Assembly (NCBI GenBank): GCA_026004615.1
Contig: BPJM01000007.1
Coordinates: 1-64,000 of the forward strand
DNA: 64,000 nucleotides
Direction: 5' to 3'
Source: Planctomycetota bacterium
GTDB lineage: Bacteria; Planctomycetota; J058; J103
Shown piece by piece: positions 38,449-49,643 of this stretch (its first letter is position 1; each line of letters begins with the position of its first letter). The notes below the pieces were generated by a model. The model saw nothing but the letters and a program-made list of their open reading frames with translations, did no database searches and was not told where the DNA came from. The translations under genes and the position numbers were made by a program.

Positions 38449-41400
38449 TCACCAGACGCCGGCGGCACCCCGCTCGCGCTCGCTGATCAGCTCCTCTTCC
38501 AGCAGGTCCATCACCCGTTCGGTGATCTCGTCGAGGAACTCATCCTCGCGCATCCTCTTGTGGACGTGGAAGTAGTCCATGAGCCGCCGCAGGTAGTTCT
38601 CCGGGCTCGGGGGCAGCTCCAGATCGCCCTCCCGCGCCCGGGTGAGCGGCACCTCGAGCCGCTCCGGCTCCTTCGCGCGCAGCAGCTCCCGCTGCGGCGC
38701 CAGGCGCTCCAGCGCCCGGCTCTCCTGCTGCTCGGCCTCGCGCTCGCGCTGCTGCTGTTGCTGTTGCGCCTGCTGGTCCCGCTCGCGCGGGCCGAACAGG
38801 TTCTGCAGCCGCTCGATGATGCGCGGCGCCTGCTCGGTCACCTGCTGCAGCCGCGGCCGGCCGCCCTCCGCCTGGCGGATCTGCTGCAGGTCGCTGCGCA
38901 GCCCCTGCAGGTCCTCGCGCCGCTCCTGCAGGCGGCTGATCAACCCCGGCAGCCGCAGGCGGCGCAGCACCGGCGCCGGCAGCTGGCCCGCGCGCCGCCG
39001 CCGCGCGACCGGCGCGCGCCCTGCTGCCGCTGCCTGCCGCACCCCGGTCCGGCCGGCGGTGCCTCCCTGGGCCGCAGCGAGCGCCTCCTCCCGGAAGCGC
39101 GCCACCACCGCGCCCTCGGCCCGCCCGCGCGCGAGCGTGCCGTGGCTGCCCGGGCGGCCGCGAGCCTGCACGCCCTCGAGCTCCTCGCCCGGACCGCCGC
39201 CGAGCCCGCCCAGCAGCATCCGGGTGGCGCGGCCGGTGGCGGCGCGGCGCCCGGGCTGCGGCTCGCCCGCGAGGTCACGCCCCTGCAGGTGCTGCTGGAC
39301 GTGCGTGAGCTCGTGCACCAGCAGCGCGAAGCCCTCCGGGGTGTCGGGGCGGAACATGTTGCGCCCGAAGAACACGTGCGTGCCCTGGGCGAACGCCACC
39401 GCATCCAGCACCTCCGCCGCCCGCGCCGCCTGCTCGCCGGTGTGGATGCGCACGCGCGGGTCGACCGGCCGCCCCGTCACCTCCTGCACGCGCCGGCGCA
39501 GATCCTCGGGCAGCGGCATGCCCGCACCCTCGGGAGAGGGCTTGTAGCGGCGGGGTTCGGTGCCGCGCACCCGCTCGCGCTCGGCCTGCTCCGCCTCGGC
39601 CTGCTCCTCGCCCGCGAGCTCGGCCGCCTTGCGGATGTTGGGCGCCATCGCCTTGACACGCGCCAGCGCGCGCTGTTCGGCCTGCGCCGCCTCCTGCTCC
39701 AGCGCGTGCGAGCCGAGCACGATCTGCACCCCGGGGTGCGCCTTGCGCAGCGGCACACCCACGGCCACGCCTCCGGGCGGCACGCCCTCGCCCGCGCTCG
39801 TGCGCTCCTCGGGCAGACCCTGCTCGTCGAAGCCGCGGAACTGCGCGAGTTCCTGCTGCTGAGCCCCCGCGAACCGCCCAGCCGCCGCCGGGACCCGGCC
39901 CCGCACCGAGCCATCGGCCAGCTGCTGCTGCCCCCCCCGCCGACTTGCCGGTGGCCTGCACCAGCGCCGAGCTGCCGCCGAAGAGCCCCGGCCCAGCGGG
40001 CGGCGACGAGCTGGCGGTGAACCCCCCGCCTGGAGCACCGATTCCCGCCTGCAGGCTCGCGTCGAAACCCGCGCCCCCGGCGGCCGGCCCGCCCGGCACC
40101 CCCGGCGATCCCCCCGCCAAGGGCTTCGCCGCGCCCGCTCCTCGGTCCGCCGCCGGCCGCTTGCCCGCCGGCGAAGGCGCAGGCCCCTCGGCCCCGGGGG
40201 CGGGCACGAGCACCGCCGGCGGCGGTAGCGGCCGGCCAGCCGGTGGCCCGCCGGCGCCCGATTCGCCGCCGATCACGGCGTGCTCGACCGGAGGAGCCGA
40301 CACGCCCCCGGCATGCCAGCTCCGCGGCGGCGGGACAGGCTTCACCGGCGGCGGTGGCGCCGGCCGCCGCGGCACCTCGCCGCGGGGCGGAGGCGGCTGC
40401 GGCAGCGGCTCCGGCGCCGCGCCCGGCTCCACCCCGAGCCGGCGGAGCCGCTGCTCCAGCGTCCGGATGCGGGCGTCGAGCGCCTGCAGCCGCCGCCCTT
40501 CGCGGCTCGCCACCTCGCCGTCCTGCAACGCCGCCTGCAGCACCCGCCGGCGCTCGGCGCGCACCTGCTCCAGCTCCTGCCGGATCTTCGCGATCAGGCG
40601 CTCGCGCCGGCGCTGCTCCGCCTCGCGCCGCTCCTGCTCGCGCCGCAGTCGATCGCGCAGCTTGAGGATGCGCTTGCGCGCCGCGCGCAGATCCCTGAGC
40701 GCCGCGCGGTCCCTGCGCGCCTTGGCCGCCTGGATCATCCGGTCCAGCTCGGCGATCCTCTGCTCGGCCTCCTCGACCGTGCGCGGATCGCCCCCGACAG
40801 CCAGCCCCGGCAGCCCAGCACCCTCGGCCGGCTCCGGCTCCGAGTCGCGCCCCGGCGCCGGCCCGCCCTGCGCTGGGGGCTGCTGGCTCGGAACCGGGCT
40901 CGGCGGCTCCGGGCCGGCGCCGACCAGCACCTGCTCCACTCCGGAGAACGACTCCGCCTCGTCCTTCGCGCGCTCCCCGCCGCCGCCCTGGGTGCCGCCA
41001 CCCCGGCTGAGACCGGGAGCCGGGCCACCCGGAGCGCTGCCCTGCTGCTTGCCCGGCGGGAGGCCGCCAGGCGCGGTGCCGCCCCCGGCGCCGCCCTGCT
41101 CCGCCAGGGCACCGCCACCGCCAGGGCCGCCGGCTCCCTGCTGCGCCCCGACCTCCACGTCCGGCCGAAGCTCGGCCTGCCCCTGCCCCGCGCCAGCGGC
41201 CAGCCGCTCCCGGCGCGCCTGCAGGGTCGCGATCCGCTCGTCCAGCCGCGCCAGCTCGCGGCGTTCCTTGGGGCTCAGCTCGCCGTCGCGCCGAAAGCGC
41301 TCCAGCAGCCGTGCCCGCCGCCGTTCGGCGTCCTCGATCCGCTCGTCCAGCTTGCGCACCAGCCGCTCGCGCTTGCGCTCCTGCTTGTGCCGCCGCCGCA

Positions 41401-43869
41401 GCTCGCGCAGCATCTGCTTGCGCCGCTGCTCGAGCTCCTTCTCCTCCGCCTTGAGCGCCCGGAGCCGCTCCTTGTCGCGCGCGCGCTTGGCCTCGCGCTT
41501 CTCCTCCCGGATCGCGCGCAGCCGCTCGTCGATCTCCTCCGGAGTCGCGGGCGCGTGGGACAGGGGCGGCGCCGCCTGCCCGCCCGCTGCGACGGGCGCG
41601 GGCTGGCCGGCGGCCCCCCCCGGCGACCCCCTGGCCCGCCCCGCCCGGCCCCCCGGCGCCGCCGGGTCGGCCGGCCTCGTTGTAGCCGCCCTTGCCCGGC
41701 ACGGAACCGGCGGGCGGCGCCAGCTCCCCGGAAGGTGCGCCCGCTCCCCCGGCCGCGCCCGCCGCCTGCCCGCCCGCGCCGCCAGCACCGCCCGCGCCGC
41801 CCGGCTTGCCCGCCTCGTTGTAAGCGCCCCTGCCCGGCACCGCGCCCGCGGCCGGCGGCGCCTCGCGACTCGGGCTCCCCCCCGCGGCGCCACCGCCACC
41901 CGGCTGCTGGCCCGTACCGCCCGCGCCGCCCGGTTTGCCGGCCTCGTTGTAAGCGCCCTTGCCCGGCACGGAACCGGCGGGCGGCGCCAGCTCCCCGGAA
42001 GGTGCGCCCGCTCCCCCGGCCGCGCCCGCCGCCTGCCCGCCCGCGCCGCCAGCACCGCCCGCGCCGCCCGGCTTGCCCGCCTCGTTGTAGCCGCCGGCGC
42101 CGCCCTGGCTCCCCGAGCCGCCGCCCGCATCCTGCCCACCGAACAGGTCGCGCGCGTCATCGAGCCGGTCGACCTGCTCCCGCAGCCGCGAGCCCTTGCC
42201 CGGGCGCTCGCCACGCTGGCCTCCCTGCGGCTCGCCACCCGGCCGCCCGGGCGCACCCGCGCCCGCCGCGTCCTTCCGGTCCGGGCCGCCCGCCGGCCTG
42301 CCGCTCGCGTTGTAACCGCGCGCATCGAGATGCGCGGGCTGCTCGGCGGGTCGCTGTCCCGGATCGACCTGCCAGCCCTTCTGGCCCGTGCCCGCCAGGT
42401 TCGAGGACGGCTGCGCCCCCGGCTTGCCCGGCCCGCCGATCCCGCCCGCGCCCGGCGGCGGCTGGTAGCCAGGCTTGCCGCCTCCGCCGCCCGGAGCGCC
42501 GATCCCGCCCGCGCCCGGCGGCGGCTGGTAGCCCGGCTTGCCGCCCCCGCCGCCCGGCCCGCCGATCCCGCCCGCGCCCGGCGGCGGCTGGTAGCCCGGC
42601 TTGCCGCCCCCGCCGCCCGGCCCGCCGATCCCGCCCCGCGCCCGGCGGCGGCTGGTAGCCCGGCTTGCCGCCTCCACCGCCCGGAGCGCCGATCCCGCCC
42701 GCGCCCGGCGGCGGCTGGTAGCCAGGCTTGCCGCCCCCGCCGCCCGGCCCGCCGATCCCGCCCGCGCCCGGCGGCGGCACCACCTCCACCGCGTGGCCGT
42801 CGCCGCCGACCCTCGATTTCAGCGGCTGGGGCCGGTGCTCGCCCAGCGGCTTCTGGGCTCCCTTCTGCCCCCACGTGCGGCGGCTCGGGCACCTCGGGCT
42901 CCCAGCGCCCCGGCTTCGGCTGCTGCTGCTCGTGCTCCAGTGCCGGTTGCTTGCCCCCGCTCTGCGCCACCGCCTGCGGCGTGCCCTTCTGGTGCAGCTC
43001 CTGGTGCGTGCCCGCGGGCGGCTGCCTCTGCTCCAGCTGCTGGTGTGTGCCCGGCGGGGTGGGCTTCTGCTGCACGGACTGCGCCCGGAATGCGGGCGGG
43101 GGCTGCGGCGCGATCTGCTGCGAGCTGGGTGGCGGCACGGGCCTGGGCTGCAGCTGCTGTCCGGTGTGCTCGACCCCGCGCGGCGCAGCCGGCGGCTGCG
43201 ACTTCGCCGGCTGCGCGGTGTGGGGTGCGCGGGGGCGCCGGGCTCTGCGGCCCGCGCCCGCCGGTTTGCCGCTGGCCCTCGGCCTGGCCGCGGTGGGCGG
43301 GCAAGAACTGCTGCCCGTCGTCCGGCGGCGCCTTGCCGCCCGCCGCTTCCGGCCTCCCGGCAGCGCCTGCCGGGCGCTGGATCGCCACCGCGCCCGCACG
43401 CGCCTTGCGGTGCACGACCCCGAACAGCGCCGTCGCCCCGAGCACGCGCCCCAGCCGGCGGCCCAGCTCGAGGTTGACGCGCAGCCCGGTCCGCCGCCCG
43501 GCGGTGGACCGCCAGCGCCGGCACCTCGCGGAACATCGACTGCCGCGCGAGCTGCTCGTCCCGCTGCCGGCCGGCCTGCCAGCCCCCCTCCGGCGTGGTG
43601 TCGAGCAGCGGGCCGCGCGGGCGCGCCCCCGGCGCCGCTCGTGACCGGCGCCGCGGCGCTGCTCCGCCGAGCCGCCGGCTCTCCGCCGTCCCCGGCCGCC
43701 CCCCCACCGGCCACCAGCCCGTGGCGCACCAGCAGCGGCGTCCGCGAAGCCCTGCGCCGCAGCGCCATGGATACCCCGCGCGCTCGCGCCGCCTCACCCC
43801 CTGAGGGTCGGTGGCGGCGTGCTTGGGCAGAAGGCGGACCAGGAGCGCTCCAACCTGCACGGTGGCCAT
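38449..43869 (-). CDS. Giant Gly-rich DUF4157 protein, multiple frame breaks
   Basis: About 1800 residues if rejoined. ATG 43869 (MATVQVGALLVRLLPKHAA). Breaks are inferred near 43800, 43625, 43500, 43225, 42880, 42635, 41617 and 39940. Order: Ala/Arg-rich N-terminus; Gln/Pro-rich region (HQQLEQRQPPAGTHQELHQ); Gly/Pro collagen-like repeats (41.7-42.8 kb); two Arg/Glu coiled coils (RLRALKAEEKELEQRRKQ and LRDRLRREQERREAEQRR); a Pro-rich linker; a DUF4157 domain with DPRVRIHTGEQAARAAEVLD, FFGRNMFRPDTPEGFALL and zinc motif HELTH; a Gln-rich stretch; and a helical end, VMDLLEEELISERERGAAGVW, here split by no stop. It has its own promoter. It may be a cargo or surface-displayed component. That it is one gene rather than two is inferred from the absence of stops along the joined path. 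Confidence 0.6.
41690..42089 (-). repeat. 133-bp direct repeat within the Gly-rich region
   Basis: 41690-41822 recurs at about 41957-42089 (offset 267) essentially unchanged. It encodes YNEAGKPGGAGG, then a Gly/Ala run, then SGELAPPAGSVPGKG. A third, diverged unit lies between them (SREAPPAAGAVPGRG). Near-identity at DNA level suggests recent duplication. Confidence 0.85.
42430..42780 (-). repeat. 63-bp tandem repeat, five copies plus a partial
   Basis: Each unit encodes 21 residues containing GYQPPPGAGG and a GGPGGGGGKP or GAPGGGGGKP run. The copy at about 42631-42640 reads ccgccccgcg where the others read ccgcccgcg, an extra C that shifts the frame exactly at an inferred break. Confidence 0.9.
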
Positions 43870-43915
43870 ATGTAAGCCCTTGCCTCCACGGGATCGGCGG
43901 CAAAACGCAGCCCTG

Positions 43916-43944
43916 ATTGTAGGGCGGGCATCGGGGGCATGCAA
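43916..43944 (-). promoter_or_regulatory. Promoter for the giant DUF4157 gene
   Basis: Minus strand TTGCAT (43939-43944), 17 bases, TACAAT (43916-43921), 47 bases before ATG 43869. Confidence 0.65.
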
Positions 43945-44007
43945 CGGTGCGGCGCCCCCCCCGGCCCACCGGGCTCCGTCCGCCCACCGCTGTCACGGGG
44001 CGCGTTT

Positions 44008-44035
44008 TTGACACCCCGATGGCCCGCGCTATAAT
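44008..44035 (+). promoter_or_regulatory. Consensus sigma-70 promoter for the AAA+ module
   Basis: TTGACA (44008-44013), 16 bases, TATAAT (44030-44035): both hexamers match consensus exactly, the best promoter in the window. It diverges from the DUF4157 promoter at 43916-43944, about 64 bases apart. Confidence 0.85.
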
Positions 44036-44155
44036 GGCTTGCTGCTCGGCGACAAGCGGCGGCGTGACTGCGCGCGGCGGCGGAGCGGACGCCGGGGACC
44101 TGGCCGCCGCGCGTGGCGATTGCCTTACCAGAGCACGGAGGACGAGCGCCGATCC

Positions 44156-44697
44156 ATGCCGCGCTTCCAGAACAGCCGGACGACGGTCGACGAGATCGCG
44201 CGGGCCTACGAGCGCCTTCGACAAGGCGGAGCTGATCCACAACTCCTCGCCTACCTGACCAAGCAGTACGTGCTCGACGGCACCATGCCCTTCAACCTGC
44301 CGAGCGAGCGCGAGGGGCAGCTCGGGGACGTGACGGGTGCCGAAGAGGAGTTCACCTTCGCGCGGCTGATCGACCAGCTCAAGAAGCGCCTGCCCAGGAT
44401 GAAGGAACTGGGCTACTTCCATCTCGAGGACGGGCGGGTGACCCTTCGCGTCGCCAACCAGAAGATCGTGTTCGGCGAGCGGGTCACCTCCGAGTTCGTC
44501 GCCGAGCAGCCGCGCCGCCCTCGCCCCCTGCCGCCAAGGCAGCGGGCAGCAAGCCGGTTGCGACCGGCGCGCCCGCCTCCGGCGGCAGCGCGCCCGGCAA
44601 GGCCGGCCCCCCCGAGGGCCAGGTCTCCTTGACCGAGGCGCAGCAGGAGGCGCTCAACGATATCGTGACGCGCTTCAAGAACCTGGAGCTGGACTGA
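44156..44697 (+). CDS. Unknown protein heading the AAA+ module, one frame break
   Basis: About 180 residues. ATG 44156: MPRFQNSRTTVDEIARAYER, then LTKQYVLDGTMPFNLPSE, FARLIDQLKKRLPRMKELGY, FHLEDGRVTLRVANQKIVFG. The frame breaks near 44512. The continuing frame gives an Ala/Gly/Pro linker and VSLTEAQQEALNDIVTRF with a stop at 44697. The Ser-Thr-Glu helix at the end is hydrophobic on one face. I do not know the family. It is first after the consensus promoter and 64 bases before the ATPase gene. Confidence 0.65.
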
Positions 44698-44760
44698 GGG
44701 CGCCACGCGCGGTGGGCCTCGCGGGCCCTGCCGCCAGGCGGAGAGAGAAGAGAGCAGAGC

Positions 44761-46393
<1,633 letters not shown>

Positions 46394-46450
46394 CTCCGCG
46401 GGCGAACGACGGCCGACGACCAACCGAGCTGGACGCGAGGACCGAGTCGC

Positions 46451-46845
46451 ATGTCGCACTTCACCACCGTCGAGACGCAGATCAAGAACCTCGTCATCCT
46501 GAAGAAGGCGCTCGCCAAGCTCGGTTTCACGATCAAGGAAGGCGTTGCGCCAGGTCCGTGGCTACCGGGGCGAGCTGACCGAGGCCGACCTGGTCATCGA
46601 CACCAAGTCCCTCGATCGACAATCGGCATCAAGAAGACCGGCGACACCTACTCCTTCGTCTGCGACTGGGAGATGCTGGAGACCCATGCCGGCATCGAGG
46701 CAGAAGGACTTCATGAAGAAGATCCTCAAGACCTACGCCTACGAGAACGTGATGGCGGAGATCCGAAAGAAGGGCTACACCGTCGCCGAGGAGAAGACCG
46801 ACCAGCACCAGCACATCCACATCACGGTCCGGCAAGTGGTCGTAG
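46451..46845 (+). CDS. DUF1257 (Ycf35-like) protein, frame breaks
   Basis: About 130 residues from ATG 46451 (MSHFTTVETQIKNLVILKKA), the standard DUF1257 N-terminus. After breaks near 46545, 46615 and 46690 the sequence reads RQVRGYRGELTEADLVIDTK, IGIKKTGDTYSFVCDWEMLE, QKDFMKKILKTYAYENVMAE, then HQHIHITVR. A last break near 46835 would give RKWS-stop at 46845, like the RRWV endings of relatives. Function is unknown in the literature I can recall; it travels with Ycf46-type ATPases. Confidence 0.8.
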
Positions 46846-46961
46846 GCGGTGCGTCCGCGGCCAGCGCCCCCGGCGGGAGCCGGCCGGGGCCGCTGGCGCG
46901 GACCGGGGCCAGCGCGGTTCGCGAGCGGGTGCGCCGGCAGACAGGACAACGGAGGGCAACG

Positions 46962-47169
46962 GTGGCCGACAAGCACGAGATCGAGATCCGGATCGACGAT
47001 GAGGGCAACGTCAGCTTCGAGGTCAAGGGGGTCAAGGGGCCCAAGTGCCTGGAGATCACAAAAGACCTCGAGGAGGCGCTCGGTATCGTGACCCGGGCGC
47101 GACAAGACGAGCGAGTACTACCAGGCGGAGGCGAGCCGCGGAACCCAGGTCGAGCAGCGGGGTGGCTGA
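46962..47169 (+). CDS. DUF2997 protein, frame break near its C-terminus
   Basis: About 69 residues. GTG 46962 after GGAGGG. It reads KHEIEIRIDDEGNVSFEVKG, VKGPKCLEITKDLEEALG, then after a break near 47100 RDKTSEYYQAEASRGTQVEQ. This is the DUF2997 pattern (acidic beta hairpin, VKGxxC, LExxLG, SEYY). The single Cys is conserved in the family. The stop at 47169 overlaps the next gene by 8 bases. Confidence 0.8.
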
Positions 47170-47899
47170 GTTGGACTACGGCAAATTCTCGCGCGAGGAA
47201 GTCCTGGTCAAGCTCCAGCGCACCAGCGCCCTCGACCGCGATACGCTCAGCGGGGTCGAGCTGCGCGAGCTGGCGCTGCCCGAGGTGCGGCTCAGCGAGA
47301 CGGTGCTCACCAACTGCGACCTCGCCGGCACCGACCTGGGGCAGGCATGGCTGCATGGAACCCTGTTCCGCGGCGTGAGCCTGCGCAAGGCACGGCTCAC
47401 CGATGGAGCGATCGAGCGGTGCCGCTTCATCGGCTCCGACCTGATCGAGGCCAACCTCGAGGGAGCTTCCCTGTTCCGCACCGAGTTCGAGGGCAGCTCG
47501 CTCGTCAACGCGCGCATGCAGGGCTGCCGGATCCTGGGCGGCAAGTTCCTCAACACCGACCTGTACGGCGCCCGCCTGCCGCTGGCGGTGCTCATGCACT
47601 GCGCGGTGGCCGATACCAACCTCGGCAACGCCTCCCTCATCCGCGTCGATCTGCGGCGCGCGGTGCTCATGGACTGTGACTTCACCGACGCGAACCTGCG
47701 CGAGGCGGATCTCGAGGGTGCGCTGCTGCTCAACGTCAATCTCACCGGCGCCAACCTCAGCGGCGCCAACCTGCGCAACGCCGATCTGCTCAACGTGAAG
47801 CTGCTGGACGCCAACCTCGACGAGGCCTGCCTCGCCGGCAGCCGCGCCGCCGGCACGAGCTTCACGCGGGCGAGCACGCTCGGCACGATCTGGGAGTGA
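47162..47899 (+). CDS. Pentapeptide-repeat protein
   Basis: 245 residues, GTG 47162, overlapping the previous stop. After a short helical N-terminus (FSREEVLVKLQRTSALDRDT) it is built of A(D/N)Lxx pentapeptides, from VELRELALPEVRLSETVLT to ANLSGANLRNADLLNVKLLD, forming a right-handed quadrilateral beta helix of some 10 coils. No membrane segment. Such proteins are mostly binding scaffolds; the partner is unknown. It is in the AAA+ module. Confidence 0.88.
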   Translation: MAELDYGKFSREEVLVKLQRTSALDRDTLSGVELRELALPEVRLSETVLTNCDLAGTDLGQAWLHGTLFRGVSLRKARLTDGAIERCRFIGSDLIEANLEGASLFRTEFEGSSLVNARMQGCRILGGKFLNTDLYGARLPLAVLMHCAVADTNLGNASLIRVDLRRAVLMDCDFTDANLREADLEGALLLNVNLTGANLSGANLRNADLLNVKLLDANLDEACLAGSRAAGTSFTRASTLGTIWE

Positions 47900-47904
47900 A
47901 GGCG

Positions 47905-48213
47905 ATGTCGGGTCCCTTCGGCGGCGGCGGCGACTTCATCCGCGACCAGTACCCGGAGTCCTACGACGAGTATCTGGCGAAGAAGCAGGGCCGGGAGGTC
48001 TCGCCCCAGGATGGCTTCGTGAGCTACGACAACGTGCACGGCGAGCTGACGCTGCGGCTGCCACCCGAACTCAGCGAGCACCGCAGCGAGCTGCTGCAGG
48101 ACCTGTACGAGGAGTTCTACGCAGCGCCGGCCGGAGATCCCAAGGTCCTGGAGCAGATGAATCGCTTCGTCGCCGACTGGCTCAAGCAGCGCACGGGCCG
48201 CGAACTCGGCTAG
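47905..48213 (+). CDS. Small conserved-looking protein ending the AAA+ module
   Basis: 102 residues from ATG 47905 (MSGPFGGGGDFIRDQYPESY); a GTG at 47896 overlapping the previous stop (GTGA) is the alternative. Acidic and helical (LSEHRSELLQDLYEEFYAAP, VLEQMNRFVADWLKQRTGR). Not recognised. Tight spacing puts it in the same transcript as the pentapeptide gene. Confidence 0.75.
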   Translation: MSGPFGGGGDFIRDQYPESYDEYLAKKQGREVSPQDGFVSYDNVHGELTLRLPPELSEHRSELLQDLYEEFYAAPAGDPKVLEQMNRFVADWLKQRTGRELG

Positions 48214-48233
48214 CCTGCGCGCTCCGCCCCCGC

Positions 48234-48590
48234 TCAGGGACGCAGAGGGCGCCGGCGAGCGTCGGCATCCGCTTCGCATGCTCGCGCGAAGTGATCCGCA
48301 GCCTGCTCGAAGCGGCCGCACCGCAGGTGCAGCTCGCCCATGAGCTGCAGAGCCACCGCCGAGCTGGCGTCGATCTGCAGCGCCTGCCCCAGCACCCGGC
48401 GCGCCTCCTCGATCACGTTCTGCCGCAGCAACACCCCGGCCAGCCCGCACAGCGCCCGCACCGAGCGCCCATCGAAGCGGAGCGCCACCTCGTAGGCGTC
48501 GCGCGCCGCCGCCAGCTCGCCTCGCCGCAGGTGGAACTCGGCCTGTCCGATGTAGAGCTGGGCGTCCTCGTGCAGCGGCTCGGGGCCCAT
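48234..48590 (-). CDS. TPR-repeat protein
   Basis: 118 residues, ATG 48590 behind GGAGGGAG. Three tetratricopeptide repeats: AQLYIGQAEFHLRRGELAAA, RALCGLAGVLLRQNVIEEAR, ALQLMGELHLRCGRFEQAAD. A short soluble adaptor. It faces the AAA+ module tail to tail, with only 20 bases between stops. Confidence 0.8.
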   Translation of the reverse strand: MGPEPLHEDAQLYIGQAEFHLRRGELAAARDAYEVALRFDGRSVRALCGLAGVLLRQNVIEEARRVLGQALQIDASSAVALQLMGELHLRCGRFEQAADHFARACEADADARRRPLRP

Positions 48591-48709
48591 GGCCTGCTCC
48601 CTCCGGGCCGACCGCCGGTGCTGGCGGATCCCCCTCCATTCTGGTGGGAAGGTGCTCCCATGTCCAGTCGCGGGCGGGCATGCGGCATCGCCGCCGGCGC
48701 CCCGGCTGC

Positions 48710-49441
48710 TCACTGCTCGCCGAGGCAGACGCGGCACGCCCGATAGCCCTCCGCCCGGGCCCGGCCGAGGTCGGCGAACCGCTCCCGGTTCGCGGGCGCG
48801 ATGCGTGCCGCCCACACGCAGTCGGGACGGTGCACGATGCGGCTGGTGCGGGTTCCGAGGAAACCGTCCGCCTCCGGCGGAGCCGGTTCCCCCGGAGGGA
48901 GTCCTGCGCCCACGGGCGGTTGCGGCGCGGTGCGCCCCCCGGCCGGCCGCTCGGGCTCACCTGCCGCCGCGCCGCCGGTGCTCGCTGCAAAGGGCTGCTG
49001 CCCCCGCGGCGCCGCCTGCCAAGCCCCCAGGTGCGGTGCCGCCGCGTGGCCGCGCTCCTGCGCCCCACCGCCCCCCAGCGCCCCGAGCAGCCCCAGCGCC
49101 ACGAGCCCGCCTCCCAGGGCTGCGCCAGCCGCAGCCCACCACACCACCGCCCGCCGCGGCCTACCCCGAACCCCGCCCGCACCGGCCGCTGCCGCGGCAC
49201 GTTCCCGCGCCCCCAGCGGCGCCCGTACGTCGATGGGGCCGACGCGCAACCGCCCGCTGCGGCCCGGACCCAGCAACGGGTCCCGCTCCGGCGGCGGCGG
49301 CGGCATCACCCGGATCCCATGCTCCTCCACGCAGCTCGGGCAGTAGAAGGTCAGCGCCTGCAGCGAGGGGCGGCCGTGCCGCGCCTCTTCCAGCCGCAGC
49401 TTCACGCCGCAGTGCGCGCAGTAGTACGAGCGGACCGCCAC
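48710..49441 (-). CDS. Zinc-ribbon membrane protein with Ada-like metal-binding C-terminus
   Basis: 243 residues, GTG 49441. The N-terminal zinc ribbon is YYCAHCGVKLRLEE...FYCPSCVEEHG (about 6-42). One transmembrane helix lies near 98-122 (VVWWAAAGAALGGGLVALGL). A Pro/Ala linker leads to a C-terminal HRPDCVWAARI...FADLGRARAEGYRACRVC, which matches the Cys/His pattern of the Ada-type zinc-binding domain. Not a known system component. A TGCTATGAT extended -10 lies at 49472-49480. Confidence 0.7.
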   Translation of the reverse strand: MAVRSYYCAHCGVKLRLEEARHGRPSLQALTFYCPSCVEEHGIRVMPPPPPERDPLLGPGRSGRLRVGPIDVRAPLGARERAAAAAGAGGVRGRPRRAVVWWAAAGAALGGGLVALGLLGALGGGGAQERGHAAAPHLGAWQAAPRGQQPFAASTGGAAAGEPERPAGGRTAPQPPVGAGLPPGEPAPPEADGFLGTRTSRIVHRPDCVWAARIAPANRERFADLGRARAEGYRACRVCLGEQ

Positions 49442-49571
49442 TTTAGCGCGTCTCCCGCCAGGCGAGCCACCATCATAGCAGCGCCTGCCCGCGAGCCGAG
49501 ACGCCGCCGAATATCCCGCACGGCCGTTCGTCCCAGCAGGGGGAGGGCGCCCCGCCGTCGCAACGGCCGCA

Positions 49572-49601
49572 CTGTCAGCTGCGGCCGGCCGTTGCTATAC
49601 T
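49572..49601 (+). promoter_or_regulatory. Promoter for the exported coiled-coil gene
   Basis: CTGTCA (49572-49577), 18 bases, TATACT (49596-49601), 42 bases before the start at 49644. Confidence 0.6.
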
Positions 49602-49643
49602 GTTCGCGGCGGCTCCTCACCAGCCCGTGCACGGAGGGATGCC

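Noticed and set aside
39945..43916. Plus-strand 1323-codon open frame
   Set aside because: Antisense to the giant DUF4157 gene. It stays open across the minus-strand frame breaks, but its Ser/Arg/Ala/Pro content and lack of domains mark it as a shadow.
43951..44009. Rho-independent terminator (gcgcccc/ggggcgc stem then TTTTT)
   Set aside because: The loop would be about 40 bases and the T run is part of the consensus -35 box, so it is more likely promoter sequence.
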